Below, piece by piece: positions 28,189 to 37,576 of a stretch of DNA of 64,000 nt. The position numbers and the translations under genes are program-made. The DNA is from Borrelia puertoricensis (GTDB lineage Bacteria > Spirochaetota > Spirochaetia > Borreliales > Borreliaceae), in the NCBI RefSeq assembly GCF_023035875.1, contig NZ_CP075379.1, positions 186,001-250,000 of the forward strand, read 5' to 3'. Positions within the stretch are counted from its first letter, which is position 1. Every line of letters begins with the position of its first letter. The notes beneath the pieces are model-generated. The model did no database searches, was not told where the DNA came from, and saw only the letters and a list, made by a program, of their open reading frames with translations.

Positions 28189-30023
28189 ATAAAATAAAAT
28201 TTTTAGATAGAAGTCTAGTACAAAAAATAGCAGCAGGAGAAGCAATAGATAGACCTTGTTCAATTTTAAGAGAATTACTTGACAATTCAATAGATTCCGG
28301 AGCAGATAAAATTGAGGTTTTTCTTGAAGAAGGTGGGATTCGAAGAATACTAATAACAGACAATGGTAGCGGAATAAGCAAAGAAGATTTAAAAATATGT
28401 TACCTATCCCATACCACTTCAAAAATAAATGAAGAGAAAGACCTTGAAAAAATCCAAACACTAGGATTTAGAGGGGAAGCTCTCTCAAGTATTGCCATCT
28501 GTTCAAATTTAACAATCACAAGTTCAACTACAGGAGAAGACAGCTACCAAATTGAAGTTGAAAACGGAACTGAAAAATATTTTAAAAAACAATCCGCAAT
28601 AAATGGAACAATAGTAGATGTTACGAATCTATTCCACAATTTCCCAGCAAGAAAAAGATTCTTAAAAAAAGACTCTATCGAAACAAAAATGTGTTTAAAA
28701 GTCTTTGAAGAAAAGGCTGTTACTCATCCTGGCATTGACTTTAAATTAAGTCTAAACAATGAACTAAGAAAAGTTTACTTTAAAGAAAGCTTAATAAATA
28801 GAGTTCAGAGTGTATATGGAGAAATAATAGAAAACAATAAATTTGGGAAAATAGAAACAGAATATGAAAATGTACAAATGAAAATCTTTTTTGCTCCACC
28901 CAACTTCTCAAGAAGAGACAGACGAAACATAAAAATATTCCTAAATAGAAGACCTGTTGAAGAGCACAATCTATCTGAAGCAATAATTGATGGACATAGC
29001 AGAATACTCACTAATAGAAATTTCCCAATATGTTATTTATTTCTAGAAATAGATCCCAGATACGTCGATTTTAATATACATCCTCAAAAAAAAGAAGTAA
29101 GATTTTTCAACTTACCATTTCTTCCTAAGCAAGTTTCAAGCAATATTAACGAATTTTTTGACAGAGAACGAAAAGAAATTTTACAAGATTACCATAACAT
29201 AATAATCAAAAGGCAAATAACAAATGACACTCATCTATTACACCCTGAAGATGATCTAACAAATTCAAATTTTCAAGCTTATGAAATCATACAAAACGAA
29301 TCATTGATTCTAGATAAACCTAAAAACAATAAAATAACAAACATAATAGAAGATAAGGTAAAATTTGAAAGTCAAAACCCAATTCAAAAAGATAAACCAT
29401 CATTCAAAAGCTACATCCAAAATATTCTCCTAGAAACTTCTACAATGCCAAATGATTTTCAAAAACCAATAACAAAACATAAATTTAAATATAGGGGACA
29501 ACTATTTTCAGAATTTTTAATAGTAGAAAAAGATAATGAGGTTTTCTTCATAGATCAGCATGCACTTCACGAAAAAATCATATATCAAACTTTAATAAAT
29601 TCAGAAAAAATTACTCAAAAACTTCTAATACCGATTGAATTTCAAGTAGACTGTGAAGATACAGATAAAATATTAGCAAGTGAATTGGAAGAATATAAAA
29701 AATTAGATATCATAGTTACCAAAATAAAGGAACAAACCTACCAACTCGAATCAATTCCCAATATCTGCAACAAATATGAAAATCTTATCATTCAATTTTT
29801 TAAAACAAGAAAAAGTAAAACAATTGATTCGCTGCAAACTGATTTATATGCAACCATTGCATGTAGACAAGCTATTAAATGCAATGATACAATAAGTTCT
29901 GAATTTAGTCAATTTTTAATAAATGAATTTTTCAATCTCAAACTAAAATACTGCCCACATGGAAGAAAAATTTACCATAAAATTTCCAAATTTGAGCTTG
30001 AAAAAAATGTTAACAGAAAATAA
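28185..30023 (+). CDS. mutL: DNA mismatch repair protein MutL
   Basis: MutL links mismatch recognition by MutS to strand removal. The 612-aa product has the GHKL ATPase domain: [11 protein letters not shown] near 10-20, [17 protein letters not shown] and [10 protein letters not shown]. The C-terminal domain has [12 protein letters not shown] at 457-468, ACRQAIK at 559-565 and CPHGRK at 590-595. These correspond to the metal-site motifs of MutL proteins with nicking activity, with Q in place of the last E of DQHA-xx-E-xxxx-E. The start overlaps the previous stop as ATGA. Confidence 0.93.
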   Translation: MNKIKFLDRSLVQKIAAGEAIDRPCSILRELLDNSIDSGADKIEVFLEEGGIRRILITDNGSGISKEDLKICYLSHTTSKINEEKDLEKIQTLGFRGEALSSIAICSNLTITSSTTGEDSYQIEVENGTEKYFKKQSAINGTIVDVTNLFHNFPARKRFLKKDSIETKMCLKVFEEKAVTHPGIDFKLSLNNELRKVYFKESLINRVQSVYGEIIENNKFGKIETEYENVQMKIFFAPPNFSRRDRRNIKIFLNRRPVEEHNLSEAIIDGHSRILTNRNFPICYLFLEIDPRYVDFNIHPQKKEVRFFNLPFLPKQVSSNINEFFDRERKEILQDYHNIIIKRQITNDTHLLHPEDDLTNSNFQAYEIIQNESLILDKPKNNKITNIIEDKVKFESQNPIQKDKPSFKSYIQNILLETSTMPNDFQKPITKHKFKYRGQLFSEFLIVEKDNEVFFIDQHALHEKIIYQTLINSEKITQKLLIPIEFQVDCEDTDKILASELEEYKKLDIIVTKIKEQTYQLESIPNICNKYENLIIQFFKTRKSKTIDSLQTDLYATIACRQAIKCNDTISSEFSQFLINEFFNLKLKYCPHGRKIYHKISKFELEKNVNRK

Positions 30024-30043
30024 AATGAACATGAAAGCCGCTT

Positions 30044-31084
30044 ATGATAAAAGATATTAAATCCAAAATTCAAGAAATGATCACACAAAGAGATAAAAAA
30101 CTAGTTGAACTTGGCAAAGCACTTAAACACAGCAACGTAATAGAACTTAAAAAATTAAAATCTTACACATCTTTAAAATTAATTGAAAAAGAAATATCTC
30201 AGCTTAAAGCAAGCCTAAATAAAATAGAAGATAATGAGAGTAAACTAAAAGAATTATATAAAAAGGTCAAAGACTATAGAGAAAGCAAAAAACACATCTT
30301 CAAAGCACATGAAAAAAAACTTAAAAAAATTACTGAAATAATAATAAACAAATATCCAAATAATCTTTCAGCAATTTTAGAATACAAAATGAATTTTACC
30401 AAATCAACACTTGAAAAGTATAAATATAAAACAACAGAAATAACAAAACTCAATGAAAAAATTAATTTCTTCAAAAAACTTATCATAAACATTAAACTAA
30501 TACTAAAAGACATCATAAATAAAATAAACATAGAAAAAATATCAAAAGAATTCGAGAAAAAAATATTAAAAGAACATTTATTTTCAGACAATCTAGAAAA
30601 TTTAATTGATGAATTTATAGGAAACAAAGACTTAAGCAAAGCAATCGTTGAAGAATATAGGTTAATGAATGAAATTCAAACAGAAATCGTAAAAATAAAC
30701 AATGAAATAAAACATAAAAGTATAAAAGATAACATTAATAGTAAAAATAAAATAGAATGTACTATTAACGCTGTTCAAACAAATAAAGAATTAATTTTAA
30801 AAAAAATTGCCGAAGAATTTGTTGAGATATCAAAAACAGAAAAGGGATTAAATAAAACCGTAACAATTAATTCATTGTTAGAAACAATAAAAAATCTAAA
30901 TCAACAGATATCCAAGTTGAACACAGATTTGATAAAAGCAATAAAAATAGATGAAATTGTAAAAGTGAAATCAAAAATGCAACAACTCATCAAAAATAAA
31001 GAATCAATTGAGGCCAAATTAAACGAATTAAATTCAAAAATAGAAATCATACAAAATGAAATTGACGAACTTGACAATCAATAA
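30044..31084 (+). CDS. coiled-coil protein, unknown function
   Basis: The 346-aa protein is rich in K, E, I, L and N with heptad-like spacing nearly throughout, so long coiled coils are expected (about 1-110, 140-165 and 265-345). There is no signal peptide, membrane segment or enzymatic motif. It lies 20 bases after mutL in the same direction and may share its transcript. The gene position matches BB0212 of B. burgdorferi by memory. A structural or chromosome-handling role is possible but not shown. Confidence 0.72.
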   Translation: MIKDIKSKIQEMITQRDKKLVELGKALKHSNVIELKKLKSYTSLKLIEKEISQLKASLNKIEDNESKLKELYKKVKDYRESKKHIFKAHEKKLKKITEIIINKYPNNLSAILEYKMNFTKSTLEKYKYKTTEITKLNEKINFFKKLIINIKLILKDIINKINIEKISKEFEKKILKEHLFSDNLENLIDEFIGNKDLSKAIVEEYRLMNEIQTEIVKINNEIKHKSIKDNINSKNKIECTINAVQTNKELILKKIAEEFVEISKTEKGLNKTVTINSLLETIKNLNQQISKLNTDLIKAIKIDEIVKVKSKMQQLIKNKESIEAKLNELNSKIEIIQNEIDELDNQ

Positions 31085-31183
31085 AAAATCAATATAATGA
31101 TCTAAGGTATTTCTAAGCTTTAATTGGCATTAAAAATGTTTAATCACTTTTAAGAACTTTTTTAGCTTATCTTTACTTATATG

Positions 31184-31257
31184 GGGCCTATAGCTCAGTT
31201 GGTTAGAGCACCCGACTCATAATCGGGTGGTCCCAGGTTCAAGTCCTGGTAGGCCCA
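31184..31257 (+). tRNA. tRNA with CAU anticodon, probably tRNA-Ile2
   Basis: GGGCCTA pairs with TAGGCCC. The D arm is GCTCAGTTGGTTAGAGC, the anticodon stem is CCCGA/TCGGG with loop CTCATAA (anticodon CAT), the T loop is GGTTCAAGTCC, and the discriminator is A. The pairs C4-G69 and C5-G68 are those that the lysidine synthetase TilS recognises, and the GGGCCT stem resembles isoleucine tRNAs. The likely function is therefore AUA decoding after lysidine modification of C34. An elongator tRNA-Met cannot be fully excluded. Confidence 0.75.
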
Positions 31258-31259
31258 AA

Positions 31260-31916
31260 CTAGTTTAATTTAAAAAATAAATTAGAATTCTTCCCCAAGT
31301 AATAAAACCCTAAATAAGCATCCAAGTTATCATCATCTAGCTGAATGTTCATTAAATCTTCGATCTTAACAATTGAATAGAAAAAATCAATTTCATCCTT
31401 AGGAGTCTTAATCAAATATAAATTATTACCACTAATTTCATTTAACTTAAGCTTATCTTTTGAGTTATACATATAATAATGAATTAAAGTCAATTCTTCT
31501 TCCGACAAGCTTAAACTTATGACAATATCTCTACTATATACCCTCATTCCAGAATCAATAAGATGAACTTGTGCCACAAAATTTTCAAAACTCTTATCAA
31601 AAACATTAAACCTTAAATCTTTACAATAAAGAACGTTTTTCCCAAGAACAGAATCTATAAAAGAAGAAGTATATTTATCCTTAGCTACTTCAATAAACTC
31701 CTTACTATCCATGTTTTCAACAAAAAATTTGATCACATCATTAGAATTTAAAACTTTAACGGCAAAATCAAAAGTCATAAAATAATCGAATTTATCTTTA
31801 GCGAAATAATAATTAATCACATAATCAACTTCCCTTATATCAGGATAGTTCATCTCACAGGAACAAAAAAAAATAAAAAATAATAACAATATGTTATTCT
31901 TTAACTCTTTCAGCAT
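31260..31916 (-). CDS. putative lipoprotein
   Basis: The 218-aa product has a short signal peptide with the lipobox FFCSC, giving lipidation at Cys20. The mature protein mixes helices and strands and has no motif I recognise. It begins inside the last 23 bases of efp, so it is translated from the efp transcript, and ends 2 bases from the tRNA gene on the other strand. The position corresponds to BB0213, listed as a lipoprotein in B. burgdorferi by memory. Confidence 0.75.
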   Translation of the reverse strand: MLKELKNNILLLFFIFFCSCEMNYPDIREVDYVINYYFAKDKFDYFMTFDFAVKVLNSNDVIKFFVENMDSKEFIEVAKDKYTSSFIDSVLGKNVLYCKDLRFNVFDKSFENFVAQVHLIDSGMRVYSRDIVISLSLSEEELTLIHYYMYNSKDKLKLNEISGNNLYLIKTPKDEIDFFYSIVKIEDLMNIQLDDDNLDAYLGFYYLGKNSNLFFKLN

Positions 31917-32472
31917 ACTCTTTAGTTTCGGAATTAACTAAAATTTTATCTCCAACATTAATAAAAAGAGGTACTTTTACCACCAATCCCGTATGAAGGG
32001 TAACATTCTTCATTGCATTAGTTACAGTATCTCCTTTCACAGCAATCTCAGCATCTACAACCTCAAAGGCAACTTTTGGAGGCAATTTAAGATCAATAAC
32101 TTCATTATCCCATTTAATAAGAGAATAAATCTCAGCTTCTTGCAAAAACAGAACCTTGTCCTCAATGTTCGAAATCCCTCTTAAGTTCACATCAAATTGC
32201 TCATAAGTTTCTAGATCCATAAAAATAAGATTTTCATTCTCTTTATAAAGATACTGAGAACCAACTTCTAACACTTCAATTTCTTCTACTGTATCAGCAC
32301 CCTTTAAAGTTTCCTTAACAACAGACTTGTTTTTAAGATTTTTAAGCTTCAATCTTACAATAGAACCTCCCCTACCCATTTTTGAAAACTCTCTCTCAAG
32401 AACAATATGTGGCATGCCTTTAAAAAGCAAAAAAGTACCTTTTTCAATATCTCCCGATTTAATCGTACCCAT
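31894..32472 (-). CDS. efp: elongation factor P
   Basis: EF-P rescues ribosomes stalled at consecutive prolines. The 192-aa product has the KOW-like N-terminal domain and two OB domains ending TGLVVKVPLFINVGDKILVN. The loop tip that carries the modified residue reads KMGRGG, so Arg34 takes the place of the usual lysine. That resembles the arginine type modified by rhamnosylation, but the flanking residues differ, so the kind of modification, if any, is open. It is divergent from pstS and overlaps the following lipoprotein gene by 23 bases. Confidence 0.95.
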   Translation of the reverse strand: MGTIKSGDIEKGTFLLFKGMPHIVLEREFSKMGRGGSIVRLKLKNLKNKSVVKETLKGADTVEEIEVLEVGSQYLYKENENLIFMDLETYEQFDVNLRGISNIEDKVLFLQEAEIYSLIKWDNEVIDLKLPPKVAFEVVDAEIAVKGDTVTNAMKNVTLHTGLVVKVPLFINVGDKILVNSETKEYAERVKE

Positions 32473-32537
32473 CTAATACCTCAAATTTTTAATGTATATA
32501 ATAACTTATATCAAAAAATCAAAATATTTACTATTCA

Positions 32538-32565
32538 TTGACTTATCTAAGATTAATGATATTAT
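32538..32565 (+). promoter_or_regulatory. sigma-70 promoter of the pst operon
   Basis: TTGACT at 32538-32543 and TATTAT at 32560-32565 are separated by 16 bases, giving a start near 32572 and a leader of about 20 bases to the pstS ATG at 32592. The in-frame TTG that could extend pstS upstream is the -35 box itself, which argues against the longer reading. I see no convincing Pho-type box. Confidence 0.6.
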
Positions 32566-32591
32566 ATATAGTTGTAAAAGGAGTTAATTTA

Positions 32592-33443
32592 ATGCAGGCT
32601 ATCAAAGTGCTCTTTGCTATCTCACTAACTTTTTTATTTAGCAATTGTACAAACAAAGATAAAGAAAATGTCATCGCAATTGGTGGATCTACCTCGACAA
32701 CCTCTATTATGGACGAAATGATCCTACGATACCAAAAAATAAATAATCAACTCAAAGTCACTTATGATGCACAAGGCAGTAGTGTTGGCATTAAAGGATT
32801 ATTCGATGGTATTTATAAAATGGCAATTTCTTCAAGAGACGCAACTGAAGAAGAAATAGCTCAAGGAGCAAAAATCACAATTATTGCTTATGACGCTTTA
32901 ATATTCATTACAAGCCCTGATGTCAAAATCACAAATATTACAGAAGAAAACTTAGTAAAAATACTTAACGGAAATATTAGAAATTGGCAACAAGTCGGTG
33001 GACATGATGCTAAAATTAATTTCATAAATCGAGATTCATCATCAGGCTCTCATTCATCTATAAGAGAACTGGTTCTTGATAAAATATTAAAAAATCCTGA
33101 GGAAGCTCAATTCAGACAAGATAGTATTATGGTCAAATCCAATGGTGAAGTAATTGAAAAAATAAGTCTCACGCCCCACTCAATTGGTTACATTAGTTTT
33201 GGATATGCAAGAGGTGCAATAGAAAAAGGTCTACATACACTCTCAATAAATAACATATATCCTACAAAAGAAACAATAACAAAGGACAAATATAATATAA
33301 AAAGAAGGCTAATAGCGATCACAAACAGTATTTCTGAGAATCAGAATATACTTGATTTTATTAACTTTATGCTAAGTCCAAATGGACAAGATATTGTTGA
33401 AGAACAAGGGTTCATAAAGGTTCATACAACTGAAAATAACTAA
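32592..33443 (+). CDS. pstS: phosphate-binding lipoprotein PstS
   Basis: PstS captures phosphate outside the membrane for the PstCAB importer. From the ATG at 32592 the product is 283 aa with signal peptide and lipobox LFSNC (Cys19). Phosphate-contact motifs are visible: GGSTSTTSIMDE near 30, DAQGSSVGIKG, SSRDATEEE, then ITEENLVKILNGNIRNW and NRDSSSGSHSS. The chosen start has AAGGAG 8 bases ahead. A longer frame back to 32538 would run through the promoter. It is the first gene of pstSCAB. Confidence 0.93.
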   Translation: MQAIKVLFAISLTFLFSNCTNKDKENVIAIGGSTSTTSIMDEMILRYQKINNQLKVTYDAQGSSVGIKGLFDGIYKMAISSRDATEEEIAQGAKITIIAYDALIFITSPDVKITNITEENLVKILNGNIRNWQQVGGHDAKINFINRDSSSGSHSSIRELVLDKILKNPEEAQFRQDSIMVKSNGEVIEKISLTPHSIGYISFGYARGAIEKGLHTLSINNIYPTKETITKDKYNIKRRLIAITNSISENQNILDFINFMLSPNGQDIVEEQGFIKVHTTENN

Positions 33444-33526
33444 AACCATGACAAAATTGTCTTAAGAATTTAAGTTAAATATAAATTTAACAAAATTCGA
33501 TTTCTATAGGGGAACTCTTTTAAGGC

Positions 33527-34435
33527 ATGAAATTAACTTTAAAGACAAAAAGAAATATTGTTAGATTGGCTTTCAACTGTTTTATTTTTACATCCGCAAC
33601 AATTAGTACCTTGACAATATTACTATTAATCTTATTTATAATTAAAAATGGAATAGCACCCTTGCTTAATAATAAAATCAAAATTTTTAATTTTCTATTC
33701 AGCACAAATTGGGATCCTACTAGCAGACTACAAAAATCTTACGGAATTTTATCTTTTATTATAAATTCAGCTTTAACAACATTTTTTTCAGTTCTAATTG
33801 CACTACCAATTGGACTTGGTTTTGCAATTTACCTGTCTGAGAAAACCAAAGGCATTTACCAAAAAACATTACAAACAATAATAGAACTCTTAGCAGGAAT
33901 ACCAAGCGTAGTATATGGGTTTTTTGGAAGCACATTTATAGCAACCCTTATAAAGAACACTTTCAGAAGAGAAGATAACTTAGGATATAATTTAATAACC
34001 TCAGTAATAGTTCTAAGCATAATGATACTCCCAACAATAATTAGCGTCTCATACACATCACTTAAAGCTGTTCCAAAATCATATAAACTAGCATCTCTTG
34101 CACTAGCTGCAACAGACTGGCAAACAATATATAAAGTGATGATTCCTTCAGCTGGAAAAGGAATTTTAGCAGGAGTAATACTAGCAATTGGAAGAGCTAT
34201 TGGTGAGACAATAGCAGTTTTAATGGTTGGTGGGGGTTCACCTCTATTTATACAAAATATATTCTCACCTATTAGAACACTAACGGTAAACATTGCAATA
34301 GATATGGGATATGCATCTGGAACACACAAAGAAGCCTTATTTTCTACAGCTTTGGTTTTGCTATTATTAGTCATAATAATAAATTCAATTAAACACTTTA
34401 TTTTATCTTCATCTAAAAGGCTAAAAATCAAGTGA
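33527..34435 (+). CDS. pstC: phosphate ABC transporter permease PstC
   Basis: PstC is one of the two permease subunits of the phosphate importer. The 302-aa product has six membrane segments. The first is at about 20-45. The coupling region near 195-245 contains ALAATDWQTIYKVMIPSAGKGILAGVILAIGRAIGETIAV, a standard EAA-type loop with GRAIGET. It follows pstS by 83 bases and overlaps pstA by 4 bases. Confidence 0.93.
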   Translation: MKLTLKTKRNIVRLAFNCFIFTSATISTLTILLLILFIIKNGIAPLLNNKIKIFNFLFSTNWDPTSRLQKSYGILSFIINSALTTFFSVLIALPIGLGFAIYLSEKTKGIYQKTLQTIIELLAGIPSVVYGFFGSTFIATLIKNTFRREDNLGYNLITSVIVLSIMILPTIISVSYTSLKAVPKSYKLASLALAATDWQTIYKVMIPSAGKGILAGVILAIGRAIGETIAVLMVGGGSPLFIQNIFSPIRTLTVNIAIDMGYASGTHKEALFSTALVLLLLVIIINSIKHFILSSSKRLKIK

Positions 34436-35973
34436 ATACAATTCAAACAAATAAATTATTCAATAAAATTTCATTTTGCATAATCAGATTCATTTCTTAT
34501 TTTTTAATAACACTACTATTTTTTCTAATATCGTATATAGTATACAATTCACTATTCTTTACAAGCAAAAAACAAACATTATTTTTAGATGAAACAAAAC
34601 ACTTTTTACCATCCACATTGAAAAACAAAATAATCAAAATTGCATTTATTATTAATAAAAGCATAAAAGTGGAAGAAATTACTACGCAAGATATCTACAA
34701 TATATACAATAATAAAATTTCACATTGGGGAAGCATATCAGATCAAAGTATTGACATAGTTCCAATTGCAAGTTCACAGTCAAATCTTGCAAGTACAGTC
34801 ATGCTACAAACTTTTACCAAAGACAATAAATTTAATAACAGGTATATAAAGCTTGTAGAATCAACTGAAAAGATAATAGAAACTGTCAATAAAACAACAG
34901 GGGCTATTGGTTACTTAACAAAAGAAGAGCTTGAAAAATTAGATTTTAAAAAATATTCAGAAATTAAATCCCTAAAAATCAAATCCATGTCTATTTTAGT
35001 AGGCAAAAAAACACTACAAAAAAGTGAAAATGAAATTATTAACATACTAAGTCTTAATCAGATTAAAAAATTACTCATAGAAAAGAAAGACTGGAATGAC
35101 TTAATATCTAAAAATATTAAATTAAATATCATAAAATACTCAGATTATGATCAAAATGCAATAAAAACAGTAGAAGAACATGAAGGCACAATTGCAGTTG
35201 TGCCTTGGCATTCTTTCTATAAAAGTGATGCTCCTTTTCTCAAATTATACTATATGAAAAAAGAAATGCCTTTAAACTTAAATTTCATATTATCTACTCC
35301 AAGAAATTCTGGAAAATACGGGGGCATTTCTTATTTAATCCTCAACACATTTTACGTCATAATATTAACAGCAATAATATCAATTTCAATAGGAATTGGT
35401 ACGGGAATAATGCTTGCAGAATATACTGCAAATAAAATATTTTATAAAACAGTATCCATGAGTGTTGATATCTTATCATCCATCCCTGCTATCATTTTTG
35501 GACTCTTTGGACTTATCTTTTTTGTGCCAATCTTTGGCATGGGAATACTCTCAGGAGCAATAACAAGTTCTTTAATGATCTTACCAATGATTATTAAAAC
35601 AACTGAGGAAGCACTAAAATCAATTCCTAAATCATACAAATATGCCTCAGTTGCTCTAGGTGCCAATAAAACAGAAACTATAATCAAAATTTTACTACCC
35701 GCTTCTAGTCCAGGCATATTGACAGGGATAGTGCTTGCAATAGGACGTGCTCTTGGAGAAACTGCTGTACTCCTTTTTACAATGGGGACAAATTTAGGAC
35801 TTGCAAGTTCCCTAAATGAACCTTCAAGAAGTTTAACTGTACATCTACTATTATTATTTCAAGAAGGATATTTAGACAAAGGTTTTGCAACAGCATCAAT
35901 ACTTATAATAATGATACTTTTAATGAATTTAACATCAAAATTTCTAATCAATAAATTATATAGGATTAAGTAA
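34432..35973 (+). CDS. pstA: phosphate permease PstA with extra solute-binding-like domain
   Basis: PstA is the second permease subunit. At 513 aa it is some 200 residues longer than the usual 280-300. Residues 17-40 form the first membrane helix, 41-290 are extracytoplasmic, and 300-510 are the normal permease core with ALGANKTETIIKILLPA and GRALGET. The added part holds two copies of a PstS-like pattern, ITTQDIYNIYNNKISHW (83-99) with GAIGYL (157-162), and LSLNQIKKLLIEKKDW (196-211) with GTIAVVPW (252-259). So a binding-protein-like module seems to be built into the permease. The start is read as GTG and overlaps pstC by 4 bases; pstB starts at the next base after the stop. Confidence 0.9.
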   Translation: MNTIQTNKLFNKISFCIIRFISYFLITLLFFLISYIVYNSLFFTSKKQTLFLDETKHFLPSTLKNKIIKIAFIINKSIKVEEITTQDIYNIYNNKISHWGSISDQSIDIVPIASSQSNLASTVMLQTFTKDNKFNNRYIKLVESTEKIIETVNKTTGAIGYLTKEELEKLDFKKYSEIKSLKIKSMSILVGKKTLQKSENEIINILSLNQIKKLLIEKKDWNDLISKNIKLNIIKYSDYDQNAIKTVEEHEGTIAVVPWHSFYKSDAPFLKLYYMKKEMPLNLNFILSTPRNSGKYGGISYLILNTFYVIILTAIISISIGIGTGIMLAEYTANKIFYKTVSMSVDILSSIPAIIFGLFGLIFFVPIFGMGILSGAITSSLMILPMIIKTTEEALKSIPKSYKYASVALGANKTETIIKILLPASSPGILTGIVLAIGRALGETAVLLFTMGTNLGLASSLNEPSRSLTVHLLLLFQEGYLDKGFATASILIIMILLMNLTSKFLINKLYRIK

Positions 35974-36738
35974 ATGAGCCAAGACAAAGCAATTATTAAA
36001 ACAGAAAATCTAAACTTATTTTATACAGATTTTAAAGCATTAAATAATATTAACATATCAATACTAAGAAATAGCATCACAGCCTTAATAGGTCCATCAG
36101 GTTGTGGAAAATCAACATTTCTTAGAACGCTTAACAGAATGAATGATCTTGTGGAAGGAGTTAAAATAGAAGGAAAAGTTATGTATGAAGATAAAAGTAT
36201 TTACTCAAACAATTTTGATGTACTAGAACTTAGGAGAAAAATTGGAATGGTTTTTCAAACTCCTAATCCATTTTTAATGTCAGTTTATGACAACATAAGT
36301 TATGGACCTAAAATTCATGGAATTAAAGATAAAAAAAAACTTGATGAGATAGTTGAAAAATCTCTAATAAAATCTGCACTATGGAATGAAGTAAAAGATA
36401 AACTTAACAGAAATGCCTTAAGCCTTTCAGGGGGACAACAACAAAGACTCTGCATTGCAAGAACTCTTGCAATCGAACCAAATGTAATATTAATGGATGA
36501 GCCTACTTCTGCTCTTGATCCAATCTCAACAGGAAAAATTGAAGAACTAATAATAAATTTAAAAGAAAGCTACACAATCATAATTGTAACTCATAATATG
36601 CAACAAGCTGGACGGATATCTGATCGAACTGCATTCTTCCTAAATGGCTATATTGAAGAAGAAAGCCAAACAGATGAATTATTTTTCAATCCTAAAAATA
36701 TTAAGACAGAAGAATATATTACTGGCAAGTTTGGCTAA
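35974..36738 (+). CDS. pstB: phosphate ABC transporter ATPase PstB
   Basis: PstB powers phosphate import. The 254-aa product has Walker [10 protein letters not shown] (about 36-44), the PstB-typical Q-loop MVFQTPNPF, the signature LSGGQQQR, Walker [14 protein letters not shown] and the switch histidine in [11 protein letters not shown]. Length and motifs are standard. It ends the pstSCAB operon. The convergent gufA-like gene ends at the very next base. Confidence 0.97.
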   Translation: MSQDKAIIKTENLNLFYTDFKALNNINISILRNSITALIGPSGCGKSTFLRTLNRMNDLVEGVKIEGKVMYEDKSIYSNNFDVLELRRKIGMVFQTPNPFLMSVYDNISYGPKIHGIKDKKKLDEIVEKSLIKSALWNEVKDKLNRNALSLSGGQQQRLCIARTLAIEPNVILMDEPTSALDPISTGKIEELIINLKESYTIIIVTHNMQQAGRISDRTAFFLNGYIEEESQTDELFFNPKNIKTEEYITGKFG

Positions 36739-37560
36739 TTACCCCAAAGACACATCAAGGAACATCATTAAAGCAAATCCAACAACTCCAAATATGGTTG
36801 GAATCTTATTGTCAATATCTTTTCTCTTAGCTTCAGGTATTAATTGTTCAATTGAAACATAAATCATTGCCCCTGCAGAAAAAGATAAAGCAAAAGGTAA
36901 AATCCTAGTAAAAGTATAAACTGCATAAGATCCTAAAAATCCTCCAACAATTTCTACCAAACCTGACATCTGACCATAATTAAAACACTTCCATAAAGGA
37001 ACATTACCTCTCCTTAAAGGCAAAGAAATTGCTGCACCTTCTGGCATATTTTGAATACCGATTCCTAATGTAAGAATCATAGCTCCAACTAAAGTATGAA
37101 TGTCAGGAGAAGAAGCTAAAGCTCCAAAAGCAACACCAACAGCAAGTCCTTCCGGAAAATTATGCAACGTAACAGCCGTAAAAAGCAAAAAATCCTTTTT
37201 ACCATGTCTTGTTAAATCTTCATCAATAAATGCTAGTTTATCAAGATCTGGCACAAATACATCCACAATATATATAAAAAATGCTCCTAATAGGAAACCA
37301 AAAACTGCTGGCATCCATGCAATATAACCAAGCTCTTCCGCCATCTCTATTGCTGGTTTAATAAGCGAAAAAAAACTAGCAGCAATCATAATTCCTGCTG
37401 AAAAGCCAAGCATGGCATCCATTATTTTATTGTTTACTTTTCTGAAACAAAAAACAGCAGCCGCCCCAAAAGCTGTGGTAAACCAAGTAAAAGTAGAACC
37501 TAAAAATCCTAAAAAAATAGGATGTAAAGTTAATAAATAATCGCCTAAATGTTTAAACAT
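36739..37560 (-). CDS. GufA-type ZIP metal transporter
   Basis: The 273-aa protein has eight membrane segments and the two ZIP signatures HNFPEGLAVGVAFGA (near 132-146) and QNMPEGAAISLPLR (near 170-184), with paired H/N, E and P residues that form the binuclear metal site. GufA-branch ZIP proteins move zinc or similar divalent ions into the cytoplasm. It is convergent with pstB (no gap) and follows alaS by 16 bases. It is unlikely to be part of the phosphate system. Confidence 0.9.
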   Translation of the reverse strand: MFKHLGDYLLTLHPIFLGFLGSTFTWFTTAFGAAAVFCFRKVNNKIMDAMLGFSAGIMIAASFFSLIKPAIEMAEELGYIAWMPAVFGFLLGAFFIYIVDVFVPDLDKLAFIDEDLTRHGKKDFLLFTAVTLHNFPEGLAVGVAFGALASSPDIHTLVGAMILTLGIGIQNMPEGAAISLPLRRGNVPLWKCFNYGQMSGLVEIVGGFLGSYAVYTFTRILPFALSFSAGAMIYVSIEQLIPEAKRKDIDNKIPTIFGVVGFALMMFLDVSLG

Positions 37561-37576
37561 AAAGTATCCTCCAATA

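Noticed and set aside
32538..32591. N-terminal extension of PstS from a TTG codon
   Set aside because: The TTG is part of the -35 box, the extension precedes the signal peptide, and a good AAGGAG site marks the ATG at 32592.
36644..36862. Small plus-strand ORF at the pstB/gufA junction
   Set aside because: It overlaps the 3' ends of two firm genes and has no family pattern.
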